Of a stretch of DNA of 64,000 bases, positions 8,977 through 18,504 are shown piece by piece. Both the position numbers and the translations under genes were made by a program. Position 1 is the stretch's first letter; every line of letters begins with the position of its first letter. The stretch comes from Planosporangium spinosum (GTDB lineage Bacteria; Actinomycetota; Actinomycetes; Mycobacteriales; Micromonosporaceae), in the NCBI RefSeq assembly GCF_049999945.1, contig NZ_JBLYUB010000002.1:310001-374000 (forward strand). The letters are read 5' to 3'. The notes under the pieces are model-generated. The model did not search any database. It was not told where the DNA came from and saw only the letters and a program-made list of their open reading frames with translations.

Positions 8977-9318
8977 CTATCCGCCTTGACGCTGCGGCAC
9001 ACGGGCCAGCGCCTCGGCGAGGATCACGGCCGCGTCGGAGTCGCTGCGGCGCTCCTTGACGTACGCCAGATGGGTCTTGTAAGGCTCGGCGCGTGGCGGC
9101 GCCGGCGGGTTGTCCGCGTCCTGACCGGCGGGGCAGCCGCAGTGCGGGCATTCCCACTCGGCCGGGGGTGCGACATCGGAGGCGAACGAGGGAGTCGTGA
9201 CGTGGCCCTGCGCGCACCAGTACCGCACGGTGCGGCGGGGAGCCTCGTCGGCATACTCGGTCAACCGCGCCGGCCCGGAGCCGACGCGACTGCCACGGAT
9301 GGTGTTGCCGCTGGCCAC
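8977..9318 (-). CDS. rbpA: RNA polymerase-binding protein RbpA
   Basis: RbpA is an actinobacterial transcription factor that binds the group 1/2 sigma factors and the promoter and stabilises open complexes. The 113-residue protein begins ASGNTIRGSRVGSGP after its GTG start, as family members do. A core-domain pair of Cys-containing turns follows (CAQGH and CPHCG). The C-terminal part carries KTHLAYVKERRSDSDAAVILAEAL, the sigma-interacting region. AGGAGAAAC precedes GTG 9318. The reading frame stays open 35 codons upstream, but that extension crosses the secG terminator hairpin and is not conserved. Confidence 0.96.
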   Translation of the reverse strand: MASGNTIRGSRVGSGPARLTEYADEAPRRTVRYWCAQGHVTTPSFASDVAPPAEWECPHCGCPAGQDADNPPAPPRAEPYKTHLAYVKERRSDSDAAVILAEALARVPQRQGG

Positions 9319-9387
9319 TGCTGTTTCTCCTGTCGTCCGGGGCGGCGCGCCGTCCACGGTGCGGCGCGAGTGCAGGAGCAACTGCGC

Positions 9388-9423
9388 AAAAAGGTGAGCG
9401 GCCCGTGGTGACGGGCCGCTCAC
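9388..9423 (-). terminator. Intrinsic terminator after secG
   Basis: On the minus strand a perfect 12-bp stem (9423-9412 with 9405-9394) and six-base loop are followed by C and then five T residues. This is a textbook Rho-independent terminator placed 23 bases after the secG stop and about 70 bases before rbpA. Confidence 0.9.
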
Positions 9424-9445
9424 GAGTCTAGGACGATCCGGTTGT

Positions 9446-9703
9446 TCAGGAAGCCCCGTTCTGCGCCAGCTTCAGCCAGAGGCCCAGGCCGACGATGCAG
9501 GCGAACCAGATGATCCCGACAAGTACCGTGTAACGGTCGAGGTTTCGCTCCGCCACCGACGAGCCGGCGAGGCTCGACGAGACGCCGCCGCCGAACATGC
9601 TGGACAGGCCGCCGCCCTTGCCGCGGTGCAGCAGGATCAGCATGGTCAGCAGGATGCTGGTCAGGACGAGCAGCACGATCAGGGTGTAGGCGAACGCCAT
9701 CAT
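9446..9703 (-). CDS. secG: Preprotein translocase subunit SecG
   Basis: SecG is the small accessory subunit of the SecYEG channel in the cytoplasmic membrane. The 85-residue product has two hydrophobic helices (about residues 4-23 and 54-74) separated by the conserved Gly-rich cytosolic loop with HRGKGGGLSSMFGGG. The start is one of two adjacent ATG codons (9703 or 9700), downstream of GAGAGGAC. It lies downstream of tpiA as in other actinobacteria, although a peptide-binding lipoprotein gene has been inserted between them here. Confidence 0.95.
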   Translation of the reverse strand: MMAFAYTLIVLLVLTSILLTMLILLHRGKGGGLSSMFGGGVSSSLAGSSVAERNLDRYTVLVGIIWFACIVGLGLWLKLAQNGAS

Positions 9704-9825
9704 GGCGGTGCGGGTCCTCTCAGTAATGCGCGTCGGTCGGCGCAATCGCGGCGTCTGTCAGGATAGCCGGGTCGCCCCCGTCCCGTGCACCATGGGCTCG
9801 CTTGGACGGGCGTACACCAAATGGC

Positions 9826-11652
9826 TCACTTGGATGGATCGGCCAGTCCCAGGGCGCACAGGTCCGGCTGGCCGAACTGCGGGTGAATGAAGCCGCCCCG
9901 GACGTTGGCACCGGCCATCCGCAGTGCCTTGATGTAGATCACCGGCACCGTGACGGCCTTCGCCTGGATCTTCTCGTCGAGCTGGCCCCAGAGGTTGTAC
10001 TGCACCTCCAGCTTCGACTCCGCCAGCGCCTGGTCGATCAGGGAGTTGATCTCCGGGTCGTTGAGCAGCGCGAAGTTGAGGTTGCTGGTGGCGCCCGCCC
10101 GGGTCGGGATGAGCCGGCCGTCGAACAGCGGCGGGATGACGGCGGAGCCGTTGGCCCAGTCCGGGATCCAGCCGCCGTAGATCAGGTCGTTGCCGTTGGC
10201 CGGGTTGCCCACGAGGTCGAAGTAGTCGTCGGGGTTGAGCGGGTTGAGGACCACCTCGACCCCGATGAGCTGGTATGACTCGACGACCGTCGCAACCTGG
10301 CGACGGATGTCCTTCTGGTCGGGGAAGGCGAGCTTCACCGTGGCGGGGCAGGGCCTGCCCTCGTCGGCCGCCTGCTTGCGCAGAGCGAGCGCCTTGTCCT
10401 GGTCGCCCTCGGTGTGCGCCAGGCTGCCGAAGAGGTCGAAGTCGCGGTGCGCGGCCAGGTCGGGCGCGATCATCGTGGTGGCGAAGTCGCCGAAGGTCGC
10501 CCCGCCGGCCGCCGCGCGGTACTTGCGCTTGTTGAACGCGTACCCCAGCGCCTGCCGGCAACGCAGGTCGGGAACGGTCCGCGTGTTGATCGCGAAGTAC
10601 CGGACGCCGCCGGTGCTGCCGGAGACCGCCCGGGCCGACAGGGCCGGGTCGTTGATCACCTGTTGGACGAACTGGGCGGCAACGTTCTTCTCCAGCGCGA
10701 TCGCGTCGGCCCAGTCACCCTCGCTGTTGATCAGGTTGTTGGTCGTGGTCGCCACGTCCGGGTCGACGGAGACGACGATGCGCTCCGGGTACGCCTTGCG
10801 CACCGCGTCGCTCGCCGGATCCCAGAACTTGTTGCGCACGTAGACCAGTTGCTTGTCGTCGCTGCCGTCGAGCTTGTAGGGCCCGTTGGAGAACGGCCGG
10901 CGGTCGTACTCGTCCTTCTTGTCCTGCGCGGGCGGCACCGGCGCGAAGACCGGCAGCGCCACCGTGTACCCGAAGTCCCCGACCGCCATCTTCAGGTGGA
11001 ACCGGATGGTCTTCTGGTCGACGCACTCGACCGACTGCAGCCCCTTACCCAGGTTGTTGTTGCCGACGAACGGGCCCTTGTAGGGGTCGTCGTTGTCGCG
11101 CAGGTACTGCCGGGCATACGGCATCGCGACCTGGAACAGGTTGGAGAAGCTGCGCTCCACGCCGTACTTCACGTCGGCGCAGGTGACCGGGGAGCCGTCC
11201 TCCCAGCGCAGCGCCGGCTTGAGGGTGAACTCCCAGATCGTGTTGCCGTCGCTGGGTCGGCCGGTGTCGGTGGCCAGGTCCCCGACGATCTCGCTGGCCG
11301 CCTTGCCCGGCTCGGAGCGGAACGTGGTCAGCGTCCGGGTGGTCAGCCGGCTGAGGTTCGTCTCCGTCGCGTTCTTGATCCGCTGCGGGTCGAGGTGCGC
11401 GGCCTTCGCGCCGAGCACGACGCGGACGGTGCCGCCCTTCTTCGGCGGCGACACCTTCTCGCCGGCGTCGGCCTGGCCGCAACCGGCCACCGTGGCCGTC
11501 GCCAGAACGGCCACGGCCACGGCGATGGCCGTCGTCCGACGCGACCGGGCGCGGGTGGTGGCCGTCGTCCGACGCGACCGGGCGCCGGTGGTGGCCGTCG
11601 TCCGGCGCGACCGGCCGGCCCGGGCGGGCGGGATGGCGGAACTGTCGGGCAT
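9826..11652 (-). CDS. ABC transporter peptide-binding lipoprotein
   Basis: This is a family 5 (oligopeptide/dipeptide) extracellular solute-binding protein of 608 residues. A hydrophobic signal segment of about 16 residues ends in the lipobox VAGC with Cys58 as the lipidated residue. The mature part has typical family blocks such as WEFTLKPALRWEDGSPVT and GGWIPDWANG. ATG 11652 follows GAGGAC. The n-region before the signal is unusually long and consists largely of a threefold RSRRTTATT-type repeat, encoded by a 33-bp tandem repeat. No permease or ATPase genes are next to it, so it must use a transporter encoded elsewhere or act alone. Confidence 0.93.
   Translation of the reverse strand: MPDSSAIPPARAGRSRRTTATTGARSRRTTATTRARSRRTTAIAVAVAVLATATVAGCGQADAGEKVSPPKKGGTVRVVLGAKAAHLDPQRIKNATETNLSRLTTRTLTTFRSEPGKAASEIVGDLATDTGRPSDGNTIWEFTLKPALRWEDGSPVTCADVKYGVERSFSNLFQVAMPYARQYLRDNDDPYKGPFVGNNNLGKGLQSVECVDQKTIRFHLKMAVGDFGYTVALPVFAPVPPAQDKKDEYDRRPFSNGPYKLDGSDDKQLVYVRNKFWDPASDAVRKAYPERIVVSVDPDVATTTNNLINSEGDWADAIALEKNVAAQFVQQVINDPALSARAVSGSTGGVRYFAINTRTVPDLRCRQALGYAFNKRKYRAAAGGATFGDFATTMIAPDLAAHRDFDLFGSLAHTEGDQDKALALRKQAADEGRPCPATVKLAFPDQKDIRRQVATVVESYQLIGVEVVLNPLNPDDYFDLVGNPANGNDLIYGGWIPDWANGSAVIPPLFDGRLIPTRAGATSNLNFALLNDPEINSLIDQALAESKLEVQYNLWGQLDEKIQAKAVTVPVIYIKALRMAGANVRGGFIHPQFGQPDLCALGLADPSK
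11527..11620. repeat. 33-bp tandem repeat in lipoprotein n-region
   Basis: About 2.9 copies of a 33-bp unit start at 11527, 11560 and 11593; the first two differ by one base. The unit keeps frame and adds 11 residues (RSRRTTATT plus two) to the positively charged n-region of the solute-binding lipoprotein. Copy number could vary between strains. Confidence 0.9.
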
Positions 11653-11818
11653 CGCTGTCCTCACGGCGCGTGGCGGAACGGGTCTCCCGATCCGCTCCGT
11701 CACGCGAAGCTAGGGGGCTGGTCCAAGGATCGACCGCCACTTTAAGGGGCCGGGACCGGGACGGAAATACGCCGGTCAGACCCGGACTGAGCGCATCCGC
11801 TAGGTCACCTACCGTCCA

Positions 11819-11862
11819 TGACAGACAAGGCGCGATCCCCCCGGACCGCGCCTTGTCTGTCA
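11819..11862 (-). terminator. Terminator of the gap-pgk-tpiA operon
   Basis: A perfect 16-bp stem (11819-11834 with 11847-11862) plus three further pairs after one mismatch encloses a C4 loop. It lies 48 bases past the tpiA stop and separates this operon from the lipoprotein gene. There is no T-run, as is common for actinobacterial L-shaped terminators. Confidence 0.85.
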
Positions 11863-11909
11863 ATTTCGGACTTATGCGATGTGGACGGACCGGCGGCCCG
11901 AGAAGCGAT

Positions 11910-12692
11910 CTAGTGCTCCCGGAACCGGCAGATCCGGACGAACTCCTCGGCGTTGATGCTCGCTCCACCGACGAGCGCACCGTCCACGTCGGGTTGCGCC
12001 ATGATGGCCGCGATGTTGTTGGCCTTGACCGACCCGCCGTACAGGATCCGCACCCGGTCGGCCGTGTTGCCGTGACGCTCGGCGATCCGGCCGCGCAGCG
12101 CGCCGATCACCTCCTGGGCGTCCTCGGGCGTCGCCGTCTTACCGGTGCCGATCGCCCAGACCGGCTCGTACGCCACGACGACCTTCTCCACCTGGTCGGG
12201 CTTGAGCCCCTTCAGCGCGGCGTCCAGCTGCCCCAGCGTGTACGCCACGTGCTCGCCCGCCTCGCGGACCTCCAGCCCCTCACCCACGCACAGGATGGGC
12301 GTGAGGTCGTTGGTGAGCGCCGCCTTGACCTTCTTCGCGACCAGGGCGTCGTCCTCGTGGTGGTACGCCCGCCGCTCGGAGTGGCCCACCACGACGTACT
12401 GGCAGCCCAGCTTCGCCAGCATGCCGCCGGAGATCTCGCCGGTGTACGCGCCGGACACGTACGCCGACAGGTCCTGGGCGCCGTACCCGATCAGCAGCTT
12501 GTCACCATCGACGAGCGTCTGCACGCTGCGGATGTCGACGAACGGCGGCAGTACCACCACCTCGACGTCGGTGAGCTGCTTCTCGGTGAGGCTGAACGCC
12601 AGCTTCTGCACCAGCGCGATGGCCTCGAGGTGGTTGAGGTTCATCTTCCAGTTGCCGGCCATCAACGGCCGGCGCGACACCGACTGGGTCAT
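11910..12692 (-). CDS. tpiA: Triosephosphate isomerase
   Basis: It interconverts dihydroxyacetone phosphate and glyceraldehyde 3-phosphate. The 260-residue TIM barrel shows the N-terminal AGNWKMN with catalytic Lys, GHSERR with the electrophilic His, the catalytic Glu in AYEPVWAIGTG and the phosphate-binding ILYGGSVKANN. Its ATG overlaps the pgk stop codon by four bases, so it is translated from the gap-pgk-tpiA message. Confidence 0.97.
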   Translation of the reverse strand: MTQSVSRRPLMAGNWKMNLNHLEAIALVQKLAFSLTEKQLTDVEVVVLPPFVDIRSVQTLVDGDKLLIGYGAQDLSAYVSGAYTGEISGGMLAKLGCQYVVVGHSERRAYHHEDDALVAKKVKAALTNDLTPILCVGEGLEVREAGEHVAYTLGQLDAALKGLKPDQVEKVVVAYEPVWAIGTGKTATPEDAQEVIGALRGRIAERHGNTADRVRILYGGSVKANNIAAIMAQPDVDGALVGGASINAEEFVRICRFREH

Positions 12693-13875
12693 GACTCCAG
12701 CACCTCGATACCGGGCAGCGTCTTGCCCTCCAGGTACTCCAGCGAGGCGCCGCCACCGGTCGAGATGTGACCGAAGGCGTCCTCCGGGACACCGAGCGTG
12801 CGCACGGCGGCCGCCGAGTCACCGCCGCCGACCACGGTGAAGCCGTCGACCTTGGTGATCGCCTCGGCCACCCCGCGGGTACCCGCGGCGAACGGCGCCA
12901 GTTCGAACACGCCCATCGGGCCGTTCCAGAACACGGTCTTCGCGCCGGCCAGCGCCTCGGAGAAGACCTGCACCGAATCCGGGCCGATGTCGAGCCCCAG
13001 CCAGCCGTCCGGGATCGCGTCAGCGGGTACCGTCCGGGTCTGCGCGTCCGCGGCGAACCTGTCGGCGGCCACGATGTCGACCGGCAGCACGATCTTGTCG
13101 CCGGCCCGGGCGAGGAGGTCGCGGCAGGTGTCGACCATCTCCTCCTCCAGCAGCGACGCGCCCACGCCGTGTCCCTGGGCCTTCAGGAAGGTGAAGCACA
13201 TGCCGCCGCCGATGAGCAGCTTGTCCACCTTGGGCAGCAGGGCCTGGATGACGGCCAGCTTGTCGGAGACCTTCGAACCACCGAGCACCACCACGTACGG
13301 CCGGGCCACGTCGTCACTCGTGAGCCGGCGCAGCACCTCCAGCTCACGCAGTACCAGCCCGCCGGCGTAGTGCGGCAGCAGCGTCGCCACGTCGTACACG
13401 CTGGCGTGCTTGCGGTGCACCGCGCCGAACGCGTCGTCGACGTACGAGTCACCGAACGCCGCCAGCTGACGGGCGAACTCGCCGCGCTCGGCGTCGTCCT
13501 TGCTGGTCTCCCCCGGGTTGAACCGCAGGTTCTCCAACAGGGCCAGCTCGCCGTCACCGAGGCCGCCGACGGCCGTCCGGGCGCTCTCGCCGACCGTGTC
13601 GGTCGCGAACGCCACCGGCGAGCCGAGCAGCTCGGCCATCCGGTCGCCGACCGGCGCCAGCGAGTACTTCGGGTCCGGGGCGCCCTTCGGCCGGCCCAGG
13701 TGGGAGCAGACCACCACGCGGGCGCCCGCGTCGCGCAGGGCGGTCAACGTCGGCAGCACCGCGCGGATGCGGCCGTCGTCGCTGATCCGCCCGTCCGCGA
13801 GCGGGACGTTGAGGTCGGCGCGCACCAGGACGCGCCGACCCCGTACCCCCTCGCGGAGCAGGTCGTCGAGGGTCT

Positions 13876-13879
<4 letters not shown>
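12689..13879 (-). CDS. pgk: Phosphoglycerate kinase
   Basis: It transfers phosphate from 1,3-bisphosphoglycerate to ADP, the first ATP-forming step of glycolysis. The protein has 396 residues from a GTG at 13879 that overlaps the gap stop codon as GTGA. Family signatures include VLVRADLNVPL at the N-terminus, GRPKG, the hinge/active-site FWNGPMGVFE and the nucleotide-binding GGGDSAAAV. An alternative upstream start exists in the frame but falls inside gap. Confidence 0.97.
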
Positions 13880-14880
<1,001 letters not shown>

Positions 14881-15245
14881 AGGACACATCTCCTCGCCGT
14901 GTCGCCGGCGCCCTTGGCAGCCGGCCGCCCAGAGTAACTGGCCGCCTCGCGGCCCGTGCCACCGCGAATGACCGACCGACCACGCGACGGCGACGCCCGG
15001 CGAGCGACCCGAGTCGGCCTCATCGCCGAACACCGTGACGATATCGCCAGTCGGAAACTCCCGCCGCACGGGGGGCGAAATTCGATCTCCGTACGGCCGG
15101 CCGGCGACGCCGATCGAGGGACCACGACGCCGATCGAGCGCCCGCCACGCCGATCGGTGGGCCCGATCGGCGTCGGCGCGCCAACACCGCCCCGGCACGA
15201 CGACGGCCGGCGTCCGCCCGACGTCATCGCCCGAGTGGTGGGCCG
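14881..15245. other. gap upstream region
   Basis: This region holds the gap ribosome site and presumably its promoter. A TACTCT on the minus strand about 55 bases upstream of the start could be a -10 box, but I see no matching -35. Around 15110-15170 the motif ACGCCGATCG occurs three times in loose tandem. No gene is evident. Confidence 0.5.
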
Positions 15246-15376
15246 GTGTCAGCTCGCCGTCATCTCCGGGCGACCGCCGACATCAGCTCGCCATCATCTC
15301 CGGAGTGACGGCCGACATCAGCTCGCCATCATCTCCGGGGTGACGGCCGACATCAGCTCGCCATCATCTCCGGGGT
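15246..15376. repeat. 35-bp tandem repeat spanning the whiA stop codon
   Basis: Nearly four copies of a 35-bp unit (one is 34 bp) cover the last eight codons of whiA and 107 bases past the stop. On the minus strand every copy ends GAGCTGA. Because 35 is not a multiple of three, the TGAs ending at 15355, 15320, 15285 and 15251 fall in frames 0, 2, 1 and 2 relative to whiA. The gene's own end is therefore one unit of the array. Confidence 0.95.
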
Positions 15377-16333
15377 GACGGCCGACTCGGTGTCCGGAAT
15401 GCCGAGGTCACGGGCGCGCTTGTCGGCCAGCGCCAGCAGTCGGCGGATCCGGCCGGCGATCGCGTCCTTGGTCATCGGCGGGTCGGCGAGCGCACCCAAC
15501 TCCTCCAGCGACGCCTGCCGGTGCTCCAGCCGCAGGTGACCGGCGCTCGACAGGTGCTGGGGCGCGGTTTCGCCGAGGATCTCCAGGGCCCGCGAGACCC
15601 GGGCCGCCGCGGCGACCGCGGCCCGCGCCGACCGGCGCAGGTTGGCGTCGTCGAAGTTGGCCAACCGGTTGGCGGTCGCGCGCACCTCACGGCGTACCCG
15701 CCGCTCCTCCCAGGCGAGCACGCTGCTGTGCGCGCCGATCCGGGTGAGCAGCGCACCGATCGCGTCGCCGTCCTTGACCACGACCCGGTCGACGCCGCGG
15801 ACCTCGCGCGCCTTCGCCGTGATACCCACCCGCCGGGCCGCGCCGACCAGTGCGAGCGCCGACTCGGGGCCGGGGCAGGTGACCTCCAGCGCGCAGGAGC
15901 GGCCGGGTTCGGTCAGCGACCCGTGGGCCAGGAAGGCGCCCCGCCAGGCCGCGACGGCGCAGCAGATGTTCGCCGACACGACGTGCGACGGCAGTCCGCG
16001 GACCGGACGGCCCCGCACGTCGAGCAGCCCGGTCTGGCGGGCGAGCGCCTCGCCGTCCTTGACCACCCGCAGGATGAAGTGGGTTGCCTTGCGCAGGCCG
16101 CCGGAGGCGAGCAGGTGCACCTCGCTGGCGTAGCCGTACACCTCGGCGATCTCCGTGCGCAGCCGTCGCGCCACCGAGTTGGTGTCCAGCTCCGCCTCCA
16201 CCACCACGCGGCCGGAGACGATGTGCAGCCCCCCGGCGAACCGCAGCAGAGCCGCCATCTCCGCCCGGCGGCAGCAGGGCTTGGTCACGCTGACCCGGCT
16301 GAGCTCGTCTTTGACCGCGCCGGTCATCGCCAT
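15353..16333 (-). CDS. whiA: Sporulation regulator WhiA
   Basis: WhiA is a DNA-binding regulator of sporulation septation in Streptomyces and is also kept in other Gram-positive bacteria. It combines a degenerate LAGLIDADG-like N-terminal part with a C-terminal helix-turn-helix. The 326-residue protein begins AMTGAVKDELSRVSVTKPCCRRAE, split here as MAMTGAVKDELSRV and KPCCRRAEMAALLRF. The C-terminal domain contains NFDDANLRR and the HTH region around LEELGALADPPMTKDAIAGR. The start at 16333 follows GAGGTG. It closes a uvrC-rapZ-yvcK-whiA block. Its last codons belong to a tandem repeat that continues past the stop. Confidence 0.97.
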   Translation of the reverse strand: MAMTGAVKDELSRVSVTKPCCRRAEMAALLRFAGGLHIVSGRVVVEAELDTNSVARRLRTEIAEVYGYASEVHLLASGGLRKATHFILRVVKDGEALARQTGLLDVRGRPVRGLPSHVVSANICCAVAAWRGAFLAHGSLTEPGRSCALEVTCPGPESALALVGAARRVGITAKAREVRGVDRVVVKDGDAIGALLTRIGAHSSVLAWEERRVRREVRATANRLANFDDANLRRSARAAVAAAARVSRALEILGETAPQHLSSAGHLRLEHRQASLEELGALADPPMTKDAIAGRIRRLLALADKRARDLGIPDTESAVTPEMMAS

Positions 16334-16407
16334 TATGTCGTCACCTCGTGGGCCGATCCGTCGTCTGTGCGCCAGTATCCAACGCCGACCTCAGCCGGCC
16401 GACTCGA

Positions 16408-17532
16408 TCATGGAGGACCGAGCACGGCCTCCAATGCTGCCGCCAGCGCTGCCGGGTCGTGTCGCGGAGACCCGTCAGACACCGCGACGGGCGCGAGAGC
16501 GAGCCGTGCACCCAGCGATTCTGCCGCACGGTGCACGGGCTCGGGGTCTCCAACGGCTTTCCCGTCGGCAAGTACTACATCGAACCGGAGGGCCGGAAGG
16601 TAACGGGTGAGCGCCGCCAAGTGGTCGGGCACACTGAGCCCCAGGGTCTCCTTCTCGGCCGCCAGGTTGAGCGTCACCAGGCGCCGGGCCGGGCTGGCCG
16701 CCACGGCGGCGGCGAGATCCGGTACGAGCAGGTGCGGGATGACACTGGTGTACCAGGATCCCGGCCCGAAGATCAGCCAGTCGGCCGCGTCGACCGCCGC
16801 CAGCACCTCGGCGCACGCGGCCGGCCGCTCCGGCCGCAGCCGCACCGTGCGCACCTCGCCGCGGGTGACCGCGACCGCGTGCTGGCCACGGACCGCCACG
16901 ACCTCACCGGGCCGGCCCGGGTCACCGCCGAGGACGTCGGCTTCGATGCTCACCGCCTCGCGTGACATCGGCAGCACCCGGCCGCAGCAGCCGAGCATCC
17001 CGGCGACGTGGTCGAGCGCCGCAACCGGGTCGCCCAGCATCTCCATCAGGCCCAGCAGGACGAGGTTTCCGACGGCGTGCCCGGACAGGTACCCGTCACC
17101 GTCGAACCGGTGCTGGAACAGCGCGGCGCTCAGGCCACCGGCCGGATGGTCCACCTCGGCCAGCGCGACGAGAGCCTGTCGCAGGTCGCCGGGGGGCAGG
17201 CCACCGCGCTCGGCGCGCAGCCGGCCGCTGGAACCGCCGTCGTCGCCGACGGTCACCACCGCGGTGATCTCCAGGGCGCGCCCGCCCGGCTCCCGGCTCC
17301 ACCGGTCGCGCAACAGCCGCAGGGCGCGCAGGGACGCCGACAGGCCGTGCCCACCGCCGAACGCCACGACCCGCAGCGGAGCGGCCGACGCTCCAGAGAC
17401 ACCGGACCGGGTCAGACCACCGGCCCCGCCGAGCGCCGCCCGATTACCGGCCCCGCCGGGCGTGGCCGGCCCCTCCGGCCCGCCGGACCCGCCCAGGTCA
17501 CCGTCCGCGCTCCGGCCGTCCCGGCCGGTCAT
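16408..17532 (-). CDS. yvcK: YvcK/CofD-like gluconeogenesis factor
   Basis: YvcK binds UDP-sugars in Bacillus and supports cell-wall synthesis and growth on gluconeogenic carbon; it shares its fold with the CofD phospholactate transferase. The 374-residue protein has the nucleotide-binding FGGGHGLSASLRAL near residue 58, TVGDDGGSSGRLR and the conserved IFGPGSWYTSVIPHLL. About 50 N-terminal residues are a Gly/Ala-rich extension. The ATG overlaps the rapZ stop as ATGA, indicating coupled translation. Confidence 0.95.
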   Translation of the reverse strand: MTGRDGRSADGDLGGSGGPEGPATPGGAGNRAALGGAGGLTRSGVSGASAAPLRVVAFGGGHGLSASLRALRLLRDRWSREPGGRALEITAVVTVGDDGGSSGRLRAERGGLPPGDLRQALVALAEVDHPAGGLSAALFQHRFDGDGYLSGHAVGNLVLLGLMEMLGDPVAALDHVAGMLGCCGRVLPMSREAVSIEADVLGGDPGRPGEVVAVRGQHAVAVTRGEVRTVRLRPERPAACAEVLAAVDAADWLIFGPGSWYTSVIPHLLVPDLAAAVAASPARRLVTLNLAAEKETLGLSVPDHLAALTRYLPALRFDVVLADGKAVGDPEPVHRAAESLGARLALAPVAVSDGSPRHDPAALAAALEAVLGPP

Positions 17533-18437
17533 TCCCGCCCCAGGTCGCGGTGCTGGGCGGAGGCCGCCATCCGGATGTCGCGCAGCCGCCGCGCCAGTTC
17601 CTCGGCGATCGCCACGCTGCGATGCTTGCCGCCGGTACAGCCGATGGCCACGGTCACATACCGCTTGCCCTCCCGCTCGAACCCGGAAGCGGTCGCGTTC
17701 AGCAACCGGGACAGGGTCTCCACGAAGGTGATCGCGCCGTGCTGACCCAGCACGTACCGGCTGACCTCCGGCTCGCGGCCGGTGTGCTCGCGCAGCTCCG
17801 GTACCCAGTACGGGTTGGGCAGGAACCGGGCGTCAACCACGAAGTCGGCGTCGGGCGGCAGCCCGTACTTGAAGCCGAACGACAGCACCGTGACCCGCAG
17901 CCGGCGGCTGTCCTCCGCGGCGAACATCTCCTCGACCCGGGCGCGGAGCTGGTTGACGTTGAGGTGGCTGGTGTCGATGAAGACGTCGGCCTGCTCGCGC
18001 GCCTCGCGCAGCAGGTCCCGCTCGGCGGCGATACCGTCGGACAGCCGCCCCTCGCCCTGCATCGGGTGGGCCCGCCGGACGCTCTCGAACCGGCGGATCA
18101 GCACGTCGGTGTCGGCGTCGACGAAGATCACCTGTGGCTGGAAGCCACGCTCGCGCAGCGCCTTGATGGCGCCGGCCAGGTCGGTGGAGAAGGCGCGGCT
18201 GCGGACGTCGATCACCATCGCGGTACGCCGGGCCGTCCCGCCGGCGGCGAAGGCCAGCTCCGCCATGTCGATCATGAGCGCCTGAGGCAGGTTGTCGACC
18301 ACGTAGTAGCCGACGTTCTCCAACGCTCGCGCCACCGTGCTGCGCCCACCACCGGACATCCCGGTCACGATGACCAGGTCGGTGTCTGAGCGCTGCGGCT
18401 CGCTTACCTCCGCGGCATGTGCCGTACGTTGCGTCAC
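17529..18437 (-). CDS. rapZ: RapZ-family nucleotide-binding protein
   Basis: RapZ/YvcJ proteins are P-loop proteins; the E. coli member controls a small RNA for amino-sugar synthesis, while the actinobacterial role is unsettled. The product of 302 residues has the Walker A-like GMSGGGRST near residue 26, in which Arg replaces the usual Lys, as I recall from other actinobacterial members. VVDNLPQALM, YRFESVRRAHP-like RFESVRRAHP and the C-terminal GCTGGKHRSVAIAEEL are family signatures. I prefer GTG 18437, which follows GAGGGGGAA, over the ATG at 18491. It overlaps yvcK. Confidence 0.94.
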   Translation of the reverse strand: MTQRTAHAAEVSEPQRSDTDLVIVTGMSGGGRSTVARALENVGYYVVDNLPQALMIDMAELAFAAGGTARRTAMVIDVRSRAFSTDLAGAIKALRERGFQPQVIFVDADTDVLIRRFESVRRAHPMQGEGRLSDGIAAERDLLREAREQADVFIDTSHLNVNQLRARVEEMFAAEDSRRLRVTVLSFGFKYGLPPDADFVVDARFLPNPYWVPELREHTGREPEVSRYVLGQHGAITFVETLSRLLNATASGFEREGKRYVTVAIGCTGGKHRSVAIAEELARRLRDIRMAASAQHRDLGRE

Positions 18438-18504
18438 GCTTCCCCCTCGCCCGTCGCGCGACTCGCCGATTCGTCCGCGCGGACGGCTCAACCCGGCAAC
18501 GATC

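Noticed and set aside
15246..15376. CRISPR-like array
   Set aside because: The units are contiguous with no spacers, include the whiA coding end, and no cas gene is present.
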